DNA from: Kovacikia minuta CCNUW1
GTDB lineage: Bacteria > Cyanobacteriota > Cyanobacteriia > Leptolyngbyales > Leptolyngbyaceae
Length of the DNA: 64,000 nucleotides
Direction of reading: 5' to 3'
Assembly (NCBI RefSeq): GCF_020091585.1
Contig: NZ_CP083582.1
Location: 1,054,001 to 1,118,000, forward strand
The notes below the pieces were generated by a model that saw only the letters and a list, made by a program, of their open reading frames with translations, did no database searches and was not told the origin of the DNA. Of this stretch, positions 1-8,910 are shown piece after piece (the stretch's first letter is position 1; every line of letters begins with the position of its first letter). The translations under genes were made by a program, and so were the position numbers.

Positions 1-2
1 GC

Positions 3-858
3 GGGCAGGGTGCTCCTATGGTTCCCGCCGTTGACGTTGCCCTCCTCACCCATCCCCTTTACAACCGTTGTGTGCAGAATATTGGCGGCATTGGAAATGT
101 GGCGTACTTACCAGCGGGGAATCAGGGGGCAGGGGCAGGGGGCAGGGGGCAGGGGGAGAGGAGATAGGAGAACCAACTCAAAATTTGAGATTTGACTCCC
201 CTCCCCTCCCCAAAACTCAAAACTTAAAACTTAAAACTCAAAACTCCACCCCCACCCCCCACCCCCCACCCCCCATCCTGTCCTCGGTTGGGACACCGGA
301 CCGGGCAACGTACTCCTCGATCTCGCGGTGCAACACCTTTCGGGTGGCACAAAAACCTTTGATCAAGATGGAGCCTGGGCAGCGAGGGGAACTCCGGATA
401 GCGAACTCGTTGCACAATGGTTACGTCAGGATTTTTTCCGCCAGTTTCCGCCTAAATCTACAGGAAGGGAATTATTTGGTCCAGCCTACCTTCAGCAGTG
501 CCTCAGAGATGCGGAGGGGCGATCGCTCACCGATGCCGACTTTCTGGCAACCTTGACCGAACTCACCGCTGCCTCCATTGCTGATAGTTACCTGCGCTTT
601 TTGCCGCAACTTCCGGATCAAGTCCTGGTTTGTGGAGGGGGCAGCAAGAATCTATACTTGAAGCAGCGGCTACAAGCCTATTTAGAAAAATCATCGGTTC
701 TTTCGACTGATGATGTTGGGTTAAATGCTGATTTTAAGGAGGCAATCGCATTTGCTGTTCTCGCTTACTGGCGGCTTCAGGGATTTCCCGGAAATCTCCC
801 TGAAGTTACGGGGGCTGAGAGAGCAGTCCTTTTAGGGGAAATTCACCAGGTTAGCTAA
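3..858 (+). pseudogene. anmK: anhydro-N-acetylmuramic acid kinase, interrupted by a repeat insertion (5' end outside window)
   Basis: The family phosphorylates 1,6-anhydro-MurNAc in cell-wall recycling. From position 3 the frame reads [17 protein letters not shown] and then [15 protein letters not shown], the conserved middle of AnmK. It then enters a G-rich repeat and stops at TAG 165-167. The gene resumes in another frame near position 286 with [20 protein letters not shown], followed by KSTGRELF and the C-terminal VCGGGSKN motif, ending at 858. The two halves join smoothly if about 160 bases of repeat are removed, so the break lies in a loop between two conserved strands. The insertion adds a stop and a frame change, so a full kinase should not be made unless the two parts complement each other. 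The N-terminal third is outside the window. Family assignment is firm from motifs; loss of function is inferred. Confidence 0.85.
123..285. repeat. heptamer-repeat mosaic (STRR-type) inserted in anmK
   Basis: A G-rich tract (GGGGGCA-type units) is followed by a run of AAAACTC/AAAACTT heptamers and then a C-rich tract (CCCCCAC units). The G-rich and C-rich ends are roughly complementary and could fold on each other. The same G-rich, A-rich, C-rich order occurs in the sensor kinase insertion near 18.7 kb. No clear target duplication is visible. Confidence 0.8.
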
Positions 859-930
859 GCAACTGCGTGATAGCATGAATTACCATCAACACTGGCATGG
901 CGGGAAGCAATCAATGCAAGGGATAGGGCT

Positions 931-1380
931 GTGGCTCACACCTTTTTAATGCAAGCAGGGCGCTGGACACTTCAAGGCAACTGGCTAGAGCGCAATGGCA
1001 TGCCAATTACTGTGAAGGGTAAGATACTTGTCGCCTGGAACCGGGATGACTGGTTCACAATGGTCACCAAACTGATCTTTCCAGGTGCCGATCGCGAAGA
1101 AATCGCCTTTCAGTATCGGGGTCGAATGGATGCTGGAGAGCGTCAGTATACCTTTGTGCTGCAACACAGCCTCCTGGGGCGTGTCGAAGGGGAGGGGTGG
1201 CTTGCTCCAGAATCGATTGTTCAACGCTATTGGGTTTTGGGCGATCGCCAGCGACGCAGTGGGTTCGAAACGCTGTACCGCATGGATGACAACACCTACT
1301 ATCTCTCTAGCGGCATTATGGCAGGCCACTACCTGAGTAGCACGATGGAAGCCACTCTGGAACGCCAACCAGAACAATAA
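931..1380 (+). CDS. conserved hypothetical protein (cyanobacterial)
   Basis: A 149-residue soluble protein with no signal peptide or membrane segment. The sequence is rich in aromatic and charged residues, for example GRWTLQGNWLERNGMPITV near the start and VQRYWVLGDRQRRSGFETL late in the protein. That pattern suggests a small beta-barrel of the kind seen in cyanobacterial proteins of unknown function. The best start is GTG at 931, because it gives the N-terminus MAHTFLMQAGRW; the next start, ATG at 949, would remove six residues. It stands alone between broken anmK and a Ser/Thr kinase gene on the same strand, with 268 bases before the kinase. I do not recognise a function. Confidence 0.7.
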   Translation: MAHTFLMQAGRWTLQGNWLERNGMPITVKGKILVAWNRDDWFTMVTKLIFPGADREEIAFQYRGRMDAGERQYTFVLQHSLLGRVEGEGWLAPESIVQRYWVLGDRQRRSGFETLYRMDDNTYYLSSGIMAGHYLSSTMEATLERQPEQ

Positions 1381-1648
1381 TCCTATATAAGTGAATTTTG
1401 AAGCAGCTTTACGGGATTACTAAGAGTAGATGTGTAGTTGTTGAAAACCCGATTAAATTTTCCCCTTTTACTTGAAAATAATATCGAAATCTTCCCGAAT
1501 TAGTACAGGAATGATTCAACCTGAAACATCACTGTTTTCATTCCCTGGTCTCAGTTCTGTTTCAACAAATGGTACAAGCCGCCTCGGTTTCCCTCCTAGT
1601 CTTGCCTACCTGAGACTTCAGGTACAGGCGCTTCTGTTTTAACCCCCT

Positions 1649-3205
1649 ATGACACCCGATCCTCAAATTGGACGCTTAATCTCAAATCGCTACCAGCTCC
1701 TTGAGTTAGTGGGAAAAGGCGCAATGGGGCGAGTTTATCGGGCAGAGGATGTTTTGTTGGGGGCAGTGATTGCGGTCAAATTTCTCTCCCAAACCCTTCT
1801 CAATCGGAAAATGCGCGATCGGTTCAAAGCTGAAGCGCGTACCTGTGCTCAATTGGGTCAGAAAAGCATCCATATCGTTCGGGTCACTGACTATGGCGTG
1901 AACGAAGAGGATGTTCCCTTTTATGTGATGGAATACTTGCAGGGAGAAAGCCTGAGCGAAGTCATCAATGCCCATCCCATTCCCCTCCCGCGCTTCCTCA
2001 GTTTCTCCCGTCAGATTTGCTTAGGGTTGCAATGTGCCCATCAAGGGGTAATTGTGGAGGGCAAAAACTGTCCGATTATCCATCGTGATATTAAACCCAG
2101 TAATATTCTGGTCAGCCAGGATACGAGCCTGGGAGAGTTGGTTAAAATCCTGGATTTTGGAATTGCCAAACTGATTCAGGAAGACAGTGGGCAAACCAAC
2201 TCATTTATGGGAACGCTAGCCTACTCCTCACCAGAACAAATGGAGGGGCGAGAGCTGGATGCCCGCTCAGATATTTATAGTCTGGGCGTCATGATGTTTG
2301 AAATGCTGACGGGCAAAATGCCCCTACAGGCTGAGACCCATTCTTTTGGAAGCTGGTACAAAACCCATCACTTTCAACCACCGCGCACTTTTGAATCTGC
2401 TAATCCCGGTGTGAAGTTACCGAAAGTGCTGGAAAATCTGGTTCTCAGTTGTCTGTCCAAGTCCCCCAGCGATCGCCCCCAATCTGTAACAGAGGTTCTT
2501 AAGGCGCTTGAACCCCTGGAACAGCGGTACAGTGCCAGTCGCCACATCAGTAACCGGATTGGTGAAATTTTGGCACGTAAGCCAGAGGTTGCAGAGTTTA
2601 CTTCCAGGCAGGCACCTTTACCAGACGATGTATGCCAACTTGCTATCTGGCCACAAGACAAGCCGATCGCCCAAATTGTCTTTGCCCAGCCCATTCAAAC
2701 CCGGAAGGGATCTCTGCCTGCTATCTGGGTCATGCTTCCTCAGCAGGAAATTCAAACGATCCAGATGAGCAAGCTGTACAACACGATTTATAAAAATTTC
2801 CTGTGTACAATGTCGCCACACCCGATGGTGTTGTGGTGGACGGCAATCTATAACAAACTTTATGGTCAAGAACAGGGTCCCCGCTGGATGTCCTGCTTTC
2901 TAGATTTGAAGAAATCTCCGGGTCAAGAAATGACTCGCTTACTGAGCGAAAAAGGGGAATATAAAGTTCTGCTGTTTGCCTTAGAAGCACCAGAGCGATG
3001 TCTTCATGCCATTACCGTAACCATCCAACCTTTGCTGCGGTCCCAGCTTGAACACTGGGCAATTACCAGTCAGCCTCTACCCTCTTCAGGACAACCGACT
3101 TTGAGCAAAAACAGTTTGAAGGCAGAACTGGAAAAGCTCAAACCGAAAATCATTGCAGAAATTGAGAGAAATTCCCTCAATTCTTCCTTCAACCTATCCA
3201 ACTAA
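1649..3205 (+). CDS. serine/threonine protein kinase (Hanks type)
   Basis: Transfers phosphate from ATP to Ser/Thr residues of target proteins. The kinase domain covers roughly residues 15-290: glycine loop VGKGAMGRVY (21-30), ATP-binding Lys44 in AVKFL, catalytic HRDIKPSN with Asp147, metal-binding DFG at 169-171, and GTLAYSSPEQ of the activation segment. The remaining 230 residues are not a recognised domain and contain no clear transmembrane helix, so the protein looks cytosolic, unlike PASTA-type kinases. The start ATG at 1649 gives a usual short leader before the domain. No operon partner is evident: the next gene is convergent. Substrate unknown. Confidence 0.93.
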   Translation: MTPDPQIGRLISNRYQLLELVGKGAMGRVYRAEDVLLGAVIAVKFLSQTLLNRKMRDRFKAEARTCAQLGQKSIHIVRVTDYGVNEEDVPFYVMEYLQGESLSEVINAHPIPLPRFLSFSRQICLGLQCAHQGVIVEGKNCPIIHRDIKPSNILVSQDTSLGELVKILDFGIAKLIQEDSGQTNSFMGTLAYSSPEQMEGRELDARSDIYSLGVMMFEMLTGKMPLQAETHSFGSWYKTHHFQPPRTFESANPGVKLPKVLENLVLSCLSKSPSDRPQSVTEVLKALEPLEQRYSASRHISNRIGEILARKPEVAEFTSRQAPLPDDVCQLAIWPQDKPIAQIVFAQPIQTRKGSLPAIWVMLPQQEIQTIQMSKLYNTIYKNFLCTMSPHPMVLWWTAIYNKLYGQEQGPRWMSCFLDLKKSPGQEMTRLLSEKGEYKVLLFALEAPERCLHAITVTIQPLLRSQLEHWAITSQPLPSSGQPTLSKNSLKAELEKLKPKIIAEIERNSLNSSFNLSN

Positions 3206-3243
3206 CAGGCAAGAGAAGGGATGGGGGATGGAAAAGCACAATC

Positions 3244-3308
3244 GTAGGGGCGGGTTTCGTTGAGATGGTTGGTTTAGCTGAAACGGTACGGACTAAACCC
3301 GCCCCTAC
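3244..3308. repeat. inverted repeat with GTAGGGGCGGGTTT arms
   Basis: GTAGGGGCGGGTTT at 3244-3257 is matched by its exact complement AAACCCGCCCCTAC at 3295-3308, around a 37-base centre. A related copy lies at 42978-43041. It sits between two convergent genes. It lacks a T-run, so it is an interspersed repeat more than a terminator. Confidence 0.8.
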
Positions 3309-3412
3309 AGGCATCTGCCCTATTCTCAATTTAATTTGGTATAAGCATAGATTTCATCGGATTCTTTTCTCACAATTTGAATAGGATTGCTATTCTATCT
3401 GTCCGATTTGGT

Positions 3413-4288
3413 CTATCGGCTCATGGGAAAATAAATAATTGGGTGCCAGCATCGGTTTAGCAGTTCGCGGGTAAAACTAGCCACGGACAATTCCTGGAGT
3501 TTACCTAGACTCTTAGACGCGATCGCGATCGCACTCACATCATCCATCAGCGCCGCATTCAAAACTTCGACGATCGAGTCACCCTGCCGCACCTCTGTTT
3601 TCACCTGTAAACCAAGGGACTCCAACTCAGCTTTGACGGGAACCAGTGCCTTCTGGGCGGGTTCAACCTGGTAATCTGCTGGCAACCCTCGCCGATTAAC
3701 ATCCTCCACAACCCAGCAGAGGTTACAGCGCTCCAGGGAATGCTCTGGTCTATTAGCTGCGTAGCGTTTAACCTGTTCGACCAAGTACCTGGCACTATCG
3801 CTCCCATCGTAGGGAATTAATAGCCAGCGAAATAAATGCTGACAACGCAGCTCTAACTCCTCTGATGTATAGGTTGAGATGAGTTGGGGACGCAAAACCA
3901 TCAGAGGAATGGGCGTTTTTTGGCAAAGCCCCACGGTCGTACTACCAAAAAGCCTCTCCTTCAGCTGCCCATGAATCGGCATTCCTAATACGACTAAATC
4001 TGTCTGATGGGTTTTGGCTGCCCTTAGAATGGTATCCATAGCCCGTCCAGATACCACTTCTACCTTGACCTCCACGGTCGCAGACGAATGCTTTAAGGCG
4101 GGTTCTAATTGCTCCCGTGCCTGATTGATTTTCTCAGTGTCCTCCCTGGGAATAGACCCTTCCAAAAAGGGAACACTATGCAAAAAGACAATTTGCTTTG
4201 CCCCAGTTGCCGCCAAGCTAGGAATGAAATTTACCAGGCGGTAGACACCATCCGAAAGATCTGTACAAAAAAGCAAACGCTGAAACAT
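3413..4288 (-). CDS. universal stress protein, two UspA domains
   Basis: About 291 residues forming two tandem UspA folds. Domain 1 (about 1-130) starts MFQRLLFCTDLSDG and contains the nucleotide-binding pattern VVLGMPIHG ... GSTT. Domain 2 (from about residue 150) starts WLLIPYDGSDSAR and ends HPIIYFPMSR; its ATP loop (AIASKSLGK) is less canonical. ATG 4288 is preferred because the 31 codons upstream translate STRR repeat sequence (polypurine/CCACC tracts) and are not UspA-like. Such proteins bind ATP or AMP and act in stress responses; the exact role is unknown. The gene lies downstream of the HTH gene on the same strand, separated by a repeat. Confidence 0.88.
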   Translation of the reverse strand: MFQRLLFCTDLSDGVYRLVNFIPSLAATGAKQIVFLHSVPFLEGSIPREDTEKINQAREQLEPALKHSSATVEVKVEVVSGRAMDTILRAAKTHQTDLVVLGMPIHGQLKERLFGSTTVGLCQKTPIPLMVLRPQLISTYTSEELELRCQHLFRWLLIPYDGSDSARYLVEQVKRYAANRPEHSLERCNLCWVVEDVNRRGLPADYQVEPAQKALVPVKAELESLGLQVKTEVRQGDSIVEVLNAALMDDVSAIAIASKSLGKLQELSVASFTRELLNRCWHPIIYFPMSR

Positions 4289-4289
4289 A

Positions 4290-4395
4290 GGTGGTAGAGG
4301 ATAAGTGGTAGGAAAAGGATAAATGATAAGGCGGAAACCTTTTGCTTTGTTACTTGCCCCCTGACACCTGACACCTACCACCTATCACCGACTAC
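4290..4395. repeat. STRR-type heptamer tract (TGACACC family)
   Basis: Degenerate units GATAAG/GGTAGG are followed by CTGACACCTGACACCTACC. The tract fills the whole gap between the HTH gene and the uspA-type gene. The TGACACC/GGTGTCA heptamer recurs at 8.8, 42.9, 50.9, 53.3, 59.0 and 60.0 kb. Confidence 0.75.
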
Positions 4396-5406
4396 CTATT
4401 GCAGCGCATAGACCTGCCCATCAATCAATAGGCGAGTAATGCCCTTTGCTTGTAGGTGAGAGGAAGCCTTATGCAGGACGCGACCATCGGGGAGTTTGAT
4501 AACCCGTTGGGTGCGAGGATTGGAGTAGCGTTTGGCAACTCGATGGTTATCGAAAATAGGCAGGGTTTTTTCCAAAATTTCGGCTTCAGGAATTTGTCCT
4601 AAATCGCCAAATTCCTTTAAGGGACGGGCAATCAGTTCAGCAGAGCGATCGACCACTAGATAACAGGTTCTTGGCAATGAGGCTTCTGCAAAGGGTAAAA
4701 CCTGAACCAGGGTTTTTCCTTGCAGTTTGCTTCCAACTAAAAAGACGCCTGTTTCTCCGTCTTCCCCTTCCAGGTCATCATCGAGGTCGTCTTCCTCTAA
4801 ATCATCGTCCTCCTCATCCTCATCCTCTTCTAATCCTGTCAGGTCTTCTTCCTGATCCAAAAAATCTTCCCCTAGCATTTGCTCAAGAGCTGCCGTTTCT
4901 GCGTAGACAGGATCGGCAGTATCCGTAGTCGTTTCCTGGACTAATTCAACAATCTGGGGAACATCTGATGATGGGATATCGGAAAGAGGCAAAGAGTTTA
5001 TTGGAGAGTTAGCCTCGGGTTGCTCCAGCAGTTCAGTTGCAGCAGAGGAGCGACGCCGCGCTCGCCGAATCGGTGCAGCTGGTTTTGCCGTCGAGGTGGC
5101 AGGGAGTTGAATCTCTAATTGAGCATCCGCATCAGATTCATTGGAGGCAACAGGTTCTTGCAACTCAATGTTTTGTGGGGACACCTCAGGTGCAGGGACT
5201 TCAACGGAGTCAGCCTGTGATCGTCCCCGTTTCTGCTGAATCAACGATTCATATTCTGCCTCATCCAGATTGCTCTTCAAAATGCGGCTAATCGTACTAT
5301 TGCTTACGCCATAGCGCTCCGCCAGCGTTGAAGTTGTTTCACCGGGCAAGCGGTACAATTCAAGAATTTTTTTCTTATCAGACTCAAACAGTTTGCGAGA
5401 AACCAT
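4396..5406 (-). CDS. HTH-domain protein with acidic linker, probable transcriptional regulator
   Basis: 336 residues. The N-terminus has a homeodomain-like helix-turn-helix of the resolvase/transposase type: KKKILELYRLPGETTSTLAE followed by RYGVSNSTISRILKSN. The middle (about 80-240) is low complexity, with a strongly acidic stretch around residues 185-215 made almost only of E and D. The last 110 residues form a folded domain (from VLVQVLPFAEA to ITRLLIDGQVYALQ) conserved in cyanobacterial proteins of this architecture as I recall them. It lacks a DDE catalytic core, so it is not an active transposase. The DNA target is unknown. The downstream gene on the same strand encodes a UspA protein. 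Confidence 0.75.
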   Translation of the reverse strand: MVSRKLFESDKKKILELYRLPGETTSTLAERYGVSNSTISRILKSNLDEAEYESLIQQKRGRSQADSVEVPAPEVSPQNIELQEPVASNESDADAQLEIQLPATSTAKPAAPIRRARRRSSAATELLEQPEANSPINSLPLSDIPSSDVPQIVELVQETTTDTADPVYAETAALEQMLGEDFLDQEEDLTGLEEDEDEEDDDLEEDDLDDDLEGEDGETGVFLVGSKLQGKTLVQVLPFAEASLPRTCYLVVDRSAELIARPLKEFGDLGQIPEAEILEKTLPIFDNHRVAKRYSNPRTQRVIKLPDGRVLHKASSHLQAKGITRLLIDGQVYALQ

Positions 5407-5459
5407 GCTGGCAATTTACGAAAAGCAACCTATCAGCTTCATTCTATTCTGAATAGCAG

Positions 5460-5537
5460 CCATCAGGGGACAGAAGAAAGGATAAAGGACAAAGGCTTTT
5501 GTATACCTTCATCCCTATTCCTCATTTCTCATCCCTT
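5460..5537. repeat. degenerate polypurine/STRR-like spacer
   Basis: A short tract of GGACAGAAGAAAGGATAAAGG and CATTTCTCATCCC type sequence between two genes on the same strand, matching the degenerate spacers elsewhere in this window. No promoter or terminator could be assigned. Confidence 0.4.
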
Positions 5538-6623
5538 TTACGATGCGCGTCTACGCCCGGATCGGCTCCGCGATCGACTCGATAGGTCGTACTCCAGAGC
5601 AGCCCCCATCCCAAATAGCACACCACTAAAGACCCAAAATACTTCTAACAGTCCACCGCTCTGGTAACCTTCCAGGCGATTCGTGGCGTACTTAAACCAG
5701 ATATCAGCAATGTAAAGGGAGAAAGCGGCAGCAGCAATCATCCGCCAGGACTGGGCAAAGCGTCCTCCCCAAAAAGCCAGCAGTAGGGTTGTGGCAATGA
5801 TTAGCAACAAGATATCAGTGATGACATAGAACCAATCCAGAATTGGCTTCAGCGGACTCAATAATTCCTCTAGAGATTTTGCCCACTCTGGTGTGTTGGC
5901 ACGTTCTTCTGTCGCTATAGCGGGAATCGGTTGCCCCGAAGAGGCAGGTGATGGTTTTGCTGTCGTTGCAGGTGCAGATTTGGTTGCAGCAGGGGTGGGT
6001 TTAGACTTCTCAGGTGTAGCTGCTTTGGAATTGGCTTTGCCAGAGGGTGCTTTGGGTGAAGGTTTCGCTGGAACAGTCTGAGCGGCGACAGGCTGCATTA
6101 GGACGGACTGGACAGGGGCTCCCACGGGCAGAGAAACAGCCCCCGCCAAAATAATTCCCAGAACCCCAATAACTGCGACGATTCCCCACTGCCAGATTTC
6201 CAGGTTAAGCCGCCTGGAGGCAACCGCCAGCACCATGCCAACGATCAGAAAAATATAGGTAAGAACGAAGAAAAAATCTCCTGGAGAGACATCTGGCTCA
6301 ATCCCCAGGTTCAGTTCCCAATAGGAGAACAGAAGATTGCCAATAAAGTAACAGAACATGCCTAAGCCAATGAATAGCCAGACGTTTCTCCCACTGACAA
6401 TTTGAGGGCTACGCCAGTTCCGGTAGCAAAGAAATGCTGCCACTAAGAAGGCGATCGCTTCAAAAAAGGAAGTGCCAGCAGAATACCAGAATGGGCGTTT
6501 CTCACCGGGAGCTGTCACACTAAATAGCAAGAAAAACAATAGCGCCGCGACCGCCCAAGCAATTTCAGCAAGGACAATCGTCTGAACAGAGAGTGATGAT
6601 TTAGACTTTGAGGATTTGTCCAA
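5538..6623 (-). CDS. polytopic membrane protein of unknown function
   Basis: 361 residues with about eight predicted hydrophobic helices: five in the first 165 residues (the first at about 13-36, IVLAEIAWAVAALLFFLLF) and three after residue 265. A hydrophilic linker of roughly 80 residues (about 170-250) is composed almost only of Pro, Ala, Lys, Ser and Thr and splits the helices into two groups. The C-terminus is very basic (SRSRSRSGRRRAS). The motif FSYWELNLGIEPDVSPGDFF between helices resembles the extramembrane loops of cyanobacterial membrane-sensor modules, but no output domain is present. I do not recognise a function. ATG 6623 gives a Ser/Lys-rich N-terminus before the first helix. 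Confidence 0.7.
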   Translation of the reverse strand: MDKSSKSKSSLSVQTIVLAEIAWAVAALLFFLLFSVTAPGEKRPFWYSAGTSFFEAIAFLVAAFLCYRNWRSPQIVSGRNVWLFIGLGMFCYFIGNLLFSYWELNLGIEPDVSPGDFFFVLTYIFLIVGMVLAVASRRLNLEIWQWGIVAVIGVLGIILAGAVSLPVGAPVQSVLMQPVAAQTVPAKPSPKAPSGKANSKAATPEKSKPTPAATKSAPATTAKPSPASSGQPIPAIATEERANTPEWAKSLEELLSPLKPILDWFYVITDILLLIIATTLLLAFWGGRFAQSWRMIAAAAFSLYIADIWFKYATNRLEGYQSGGLLEVFWVFSGVLFGMGAALEYDLSSRSRSRSGRRRAS

Positions 6624-6870
6624 GGAACTGCCTACCGGAATTCAAAAGGGAGATGCGAGAGCGGAAAATTGGGAGCAATCTAACTCACTAAAACCTTAAA
6701 GCAAGAGTCGAATATTAATCGAAACGCAGACAAATAGCACACTTCTCGAACATTTCTTCAAGCAAATGCAGCGGTCAAGAAGGATAAAATTCGCCATCCA
6801 GAGGTCAGAAACCCTGGTTTCTTCTGGTTTCTGGCTTTTGCTTCCTGACTTAGACGATTGCCTGCTGACA

Positions 6871-7543
6871 CTAGCGCCATAACTTACCTAAAGGCGACTG
6901 ATTTAACCAGGTCTGAAACTGGCTGCGGTCACTACCTGAAAGATCCTGTAGCGTATCTACTGCCCGTTCCACAAACGTAGTATTTCCGAAATAGGATTTG
7001 CCAATTCGATGCAACTCTTGCAACAGGGTATTGAGATGATGTTCCTGCCAGGGGGGGATTTGAGCTGCGTTGAGGGGATCTACTGTCAAGAGATATTTGA
7101 TGGCGTCTGGTGACTCTGTTTGGGGAAAGCGCCATTGCTTAAAGACCTCCGAAATGTCTTTTTGAAACAACCCCGCTTGCCTGCCACCCAGCAAGTCCTC
7201 AACGTCAATGTAGACTGCCTGAAGCATCAGCAGGCAGGCTTTGACGTAAACCGGAGAAACAGCTTGCGCCGCCTGCGGTTCCATCCGCCTCGTTGGCGAT
7301 TTGCTCCAGACGAATTTTGCCCCAAACGCTGTACCGTTCGGGTTCTTCCAAAAGCACACACGCTTTACCCTGGTTGTCTGTCAAATCTCGCCAGAATGTC
7401 TTAGCCTCTTCTTCCTGACTCGCGTTAAAAACACTAATCAAGCGAAAAGTCTGCCCTTGATAGGTCAGGATCGGAATTTGTTGATCCTTCTTTGGATGTT
7501 GAACGCTGGAAATTTCAACATCTTGCCGTTTCAGAATAAACAT
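6871..7543 (-). pseudogene. Npun_F0813-like conserved protein with an apparent one-base frameshift
   Basis: The 5' part (from ATG 7543) reads MFILKRQDVEISSVQHPKKD through PERYSVWGKIRLEQIANEAD. The 3' part in the neighbouring frame reads AAQAVSPVYVKACLLMLQAV through WLNQSPLGKLWR. Together they make one cyanobacterial protein of about 223 residues, which I recall as the Npun_F0813 family of unknown function. The frames meet near 7283, around GCGGATGGAACC, where removing one base restores the reading frame. Each part alone lacks the other conserved half. A sequencing error in the GG pair would explain it equally well. No downstream partner is evident. Confidence 0.75.
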
Positions 7544-7979
7544 GGCGCTGCCGATTAACTTCTATCAGGGCAAGGGTGGGGTTGAACAAGCAACTGGAGA
7601 TGAGGGACAACGGTGGCGCTACTCCAAAAACAAAGAGAGCCAATCAAGATAATTCACACAATATCCTAATCAATTCCCATTTTTTGGCTGTCAGTGTACA
7701 TCTTGCCGCACATTTGAGGTTTCATCTTTGATTCAGATACTAAGTTTCTTTGAGCTTGACCCCACAACTCCCATCCCGATACTGTAAGCTTATACCCTGA
7801 ATTCAGGAAAACCATGACAGCGTTTAGCCGTGTGCGATTAGAGTGTTCGATCGCGTCAGGACAGTGTACAAGATCGTTCCAGTTATGGCGGATGAGTCCG
7901 CTTTAAAGGCAGACCGCTCTTCCATCATGAATCTATACGGATTAAAATTAATGGTTAAGATTTAAGTCTAGCTACTCTA
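7544..7979. other. intergenic region upstream of tRNA-Arg, nothing identified
   Basis: About 430 bases between the frameshifted gene and the tRNA. No open frame with protein-like composition, repeat array or stem-loop with a T-run was found. It presumably contains divergent promoters, but no convincing -35/-10 pair was recognised. Confidence 0.5.
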
Positions 7980-8052
<73 letters not shown>

Positions 8053-8085
8053 TTAGCGTCATCAGTTAGGAAAGAATTTGCGCGG

Positions 8086-8775
8086 TCAGGAGCCAGGATC
8101 TGGAAGCGTTCCCTCTTCCTGCCCCCTCATTTCTTGCCGACGACTCCCGCCCCTTTCTATAAGACTTTTTGCTTGTCTGGAGATCAGATCCCAATCTCCC
8201 TGAATTACTGCCTGAGAAGGAAACAGGCTGCCAGAAAGCCCAACCGCGATCGCCCCTACGGTCAAAAATGCGGGCGCATTTTCCACGGTTACCCCCCCCG
8301 TCGGAATCAGTCGGATGTGTCCCAGGGGACCTTGAAGGCTTTTGATGTATTCAATACCGCCCATCGCCTGAACCGGGAATACTTTGACACTGGCTGCTCC
8401 CGCCTGCCATGCCTGCACAATTTCAGTGGGGGATAGCGCGCCTGCAACGACGGGCACATTTAAGCTCGCTGCCAGATAGATCAGCTCCGGGGCGACATGG
8501 GGAGTAAACAAGAACTGAGCACCTGCGGCGATCGCATCTCTAACATCTGCCTGAGTCAACAAGGTGCCTGCTCCAATCCAGCAATCTGGCAAGGTAGAGC
8601 GCAGCCTGTGAATGAGTTCCGAGGGACGATCGCTGTTCCAGGTGATTTCAATCAACCGGATGCCTCCTCTAGCAACTGCTTGTGCCATCTGTTGCCCCTG
8701 CTCAAGCTGATTACAGCGGATAACCGCGATTGCCCAATGCTCGTGCAGTAAGGTTAACCAGGTGGAAGGAGGCAT
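8086..8775 (-). CDS. eda: bifunctional KDPG / 4-hydroxy-2-oxoglutarate aldolase
   Basis: Class I aldolase of the Entner-Doudoroff pathway that splits 2-keto-3-deoxy-6-phosphogluconate into pyruvate and glyceraldehyde 3-phosphate. Family landmarks are AVIR near residue 17, the base Glu43 in IEITWN, GAGTLL (68-73), FTPH (90-93), the Schiff-base Lys131 in ASVKVFP, and the phosphate loop PTGGV. The core of about 205 residues matches the usual length. The last 20 residues (from RGGSRRQEMRGQEEG) are repeat-like and lie in a degenerate STRR tract, so the natural stop may have been displaced. It is convergent with the tRNA and downstream of ftsH on the same strand, separated by a terminator. Confidence 0.93.
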   Translation of the reverse strand: MPPSTWLTLLHEHWAIAVIRCNQLEQGQQMAQAVARGGIRLIEITWNSDRPSELIHRLRSTLPDCWIGAGTLLTQADVRDAIAAGAQFLFTPHVAPELIYLAASLNVPVVAGALSPTEIVQAWQAGAASVKVFPVQAMGGIEYIKSLQGPLGHIRLIPTGGVTVENAPAFLTVGAIAVGLSGSLFPSQAVIQGDWDLISRQAKSLIERGGSRRQEMRGQEEGTLPDPGS

Positions 8776-8853
8776 GAAGGGGGATGGGGGGATGGAGGGA
8801 TGGGGAGATGATGCTTATATCATTTGCCTGACACCTGACACCTACCACCTATC
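8776..8853. repeat. G-rich and TGACACC heptamer tract
   Basis: GGGGGATGGGGGGATGGAGG-type units followed by CCTGACACCTGACACCTACC. It fills the space between eda and the ftsH terminator. Same STRR family as the tract at 4290-4395. Confidence 0.7.
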
Positions 8854-8886
8854 AAAAAAATTGGGGCGCTGCGAACAACACCCCAA
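8854..8886 (-). terminator. rho-independent terminator of ftsH
   Basis: Read on the minus strand, TTGGGG (8886-8881) and CCCCAA (8866-8861) flank a 14-base loop and are followed directly by seven T residues (8860-8854). It begins 24 bases after the ftsH stop codon. Confidence 0.8.
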
Positions 8887-8910
8887 AGGTTTCAGTATAG
8901 ACAAGGTGGG

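Noticed and set aside
165-290. Programmed frameshift in anmK
   Set aside because: No slippery sequence is present, and an in-frame stop plus about 160 bases of repeat separate the halves.
68-556. Long open frame with Pro/Gln-rich translation over anmK
   Set aside because: It is the wrong frame of the repeat and of anmK; the real anmK motifs are in the other two frames.
3244-3308. Bidirectional terminator between convergent genes
   Set aside because: The stem has no T-run on either side and its arms recur elsewhere as an interspersed repeat.
4396-5406. Transposase because of the resolvase-like HTH
   Set aside because: No DDE or serine recombinase catalytic domain and no terminal repeats flank the gene.
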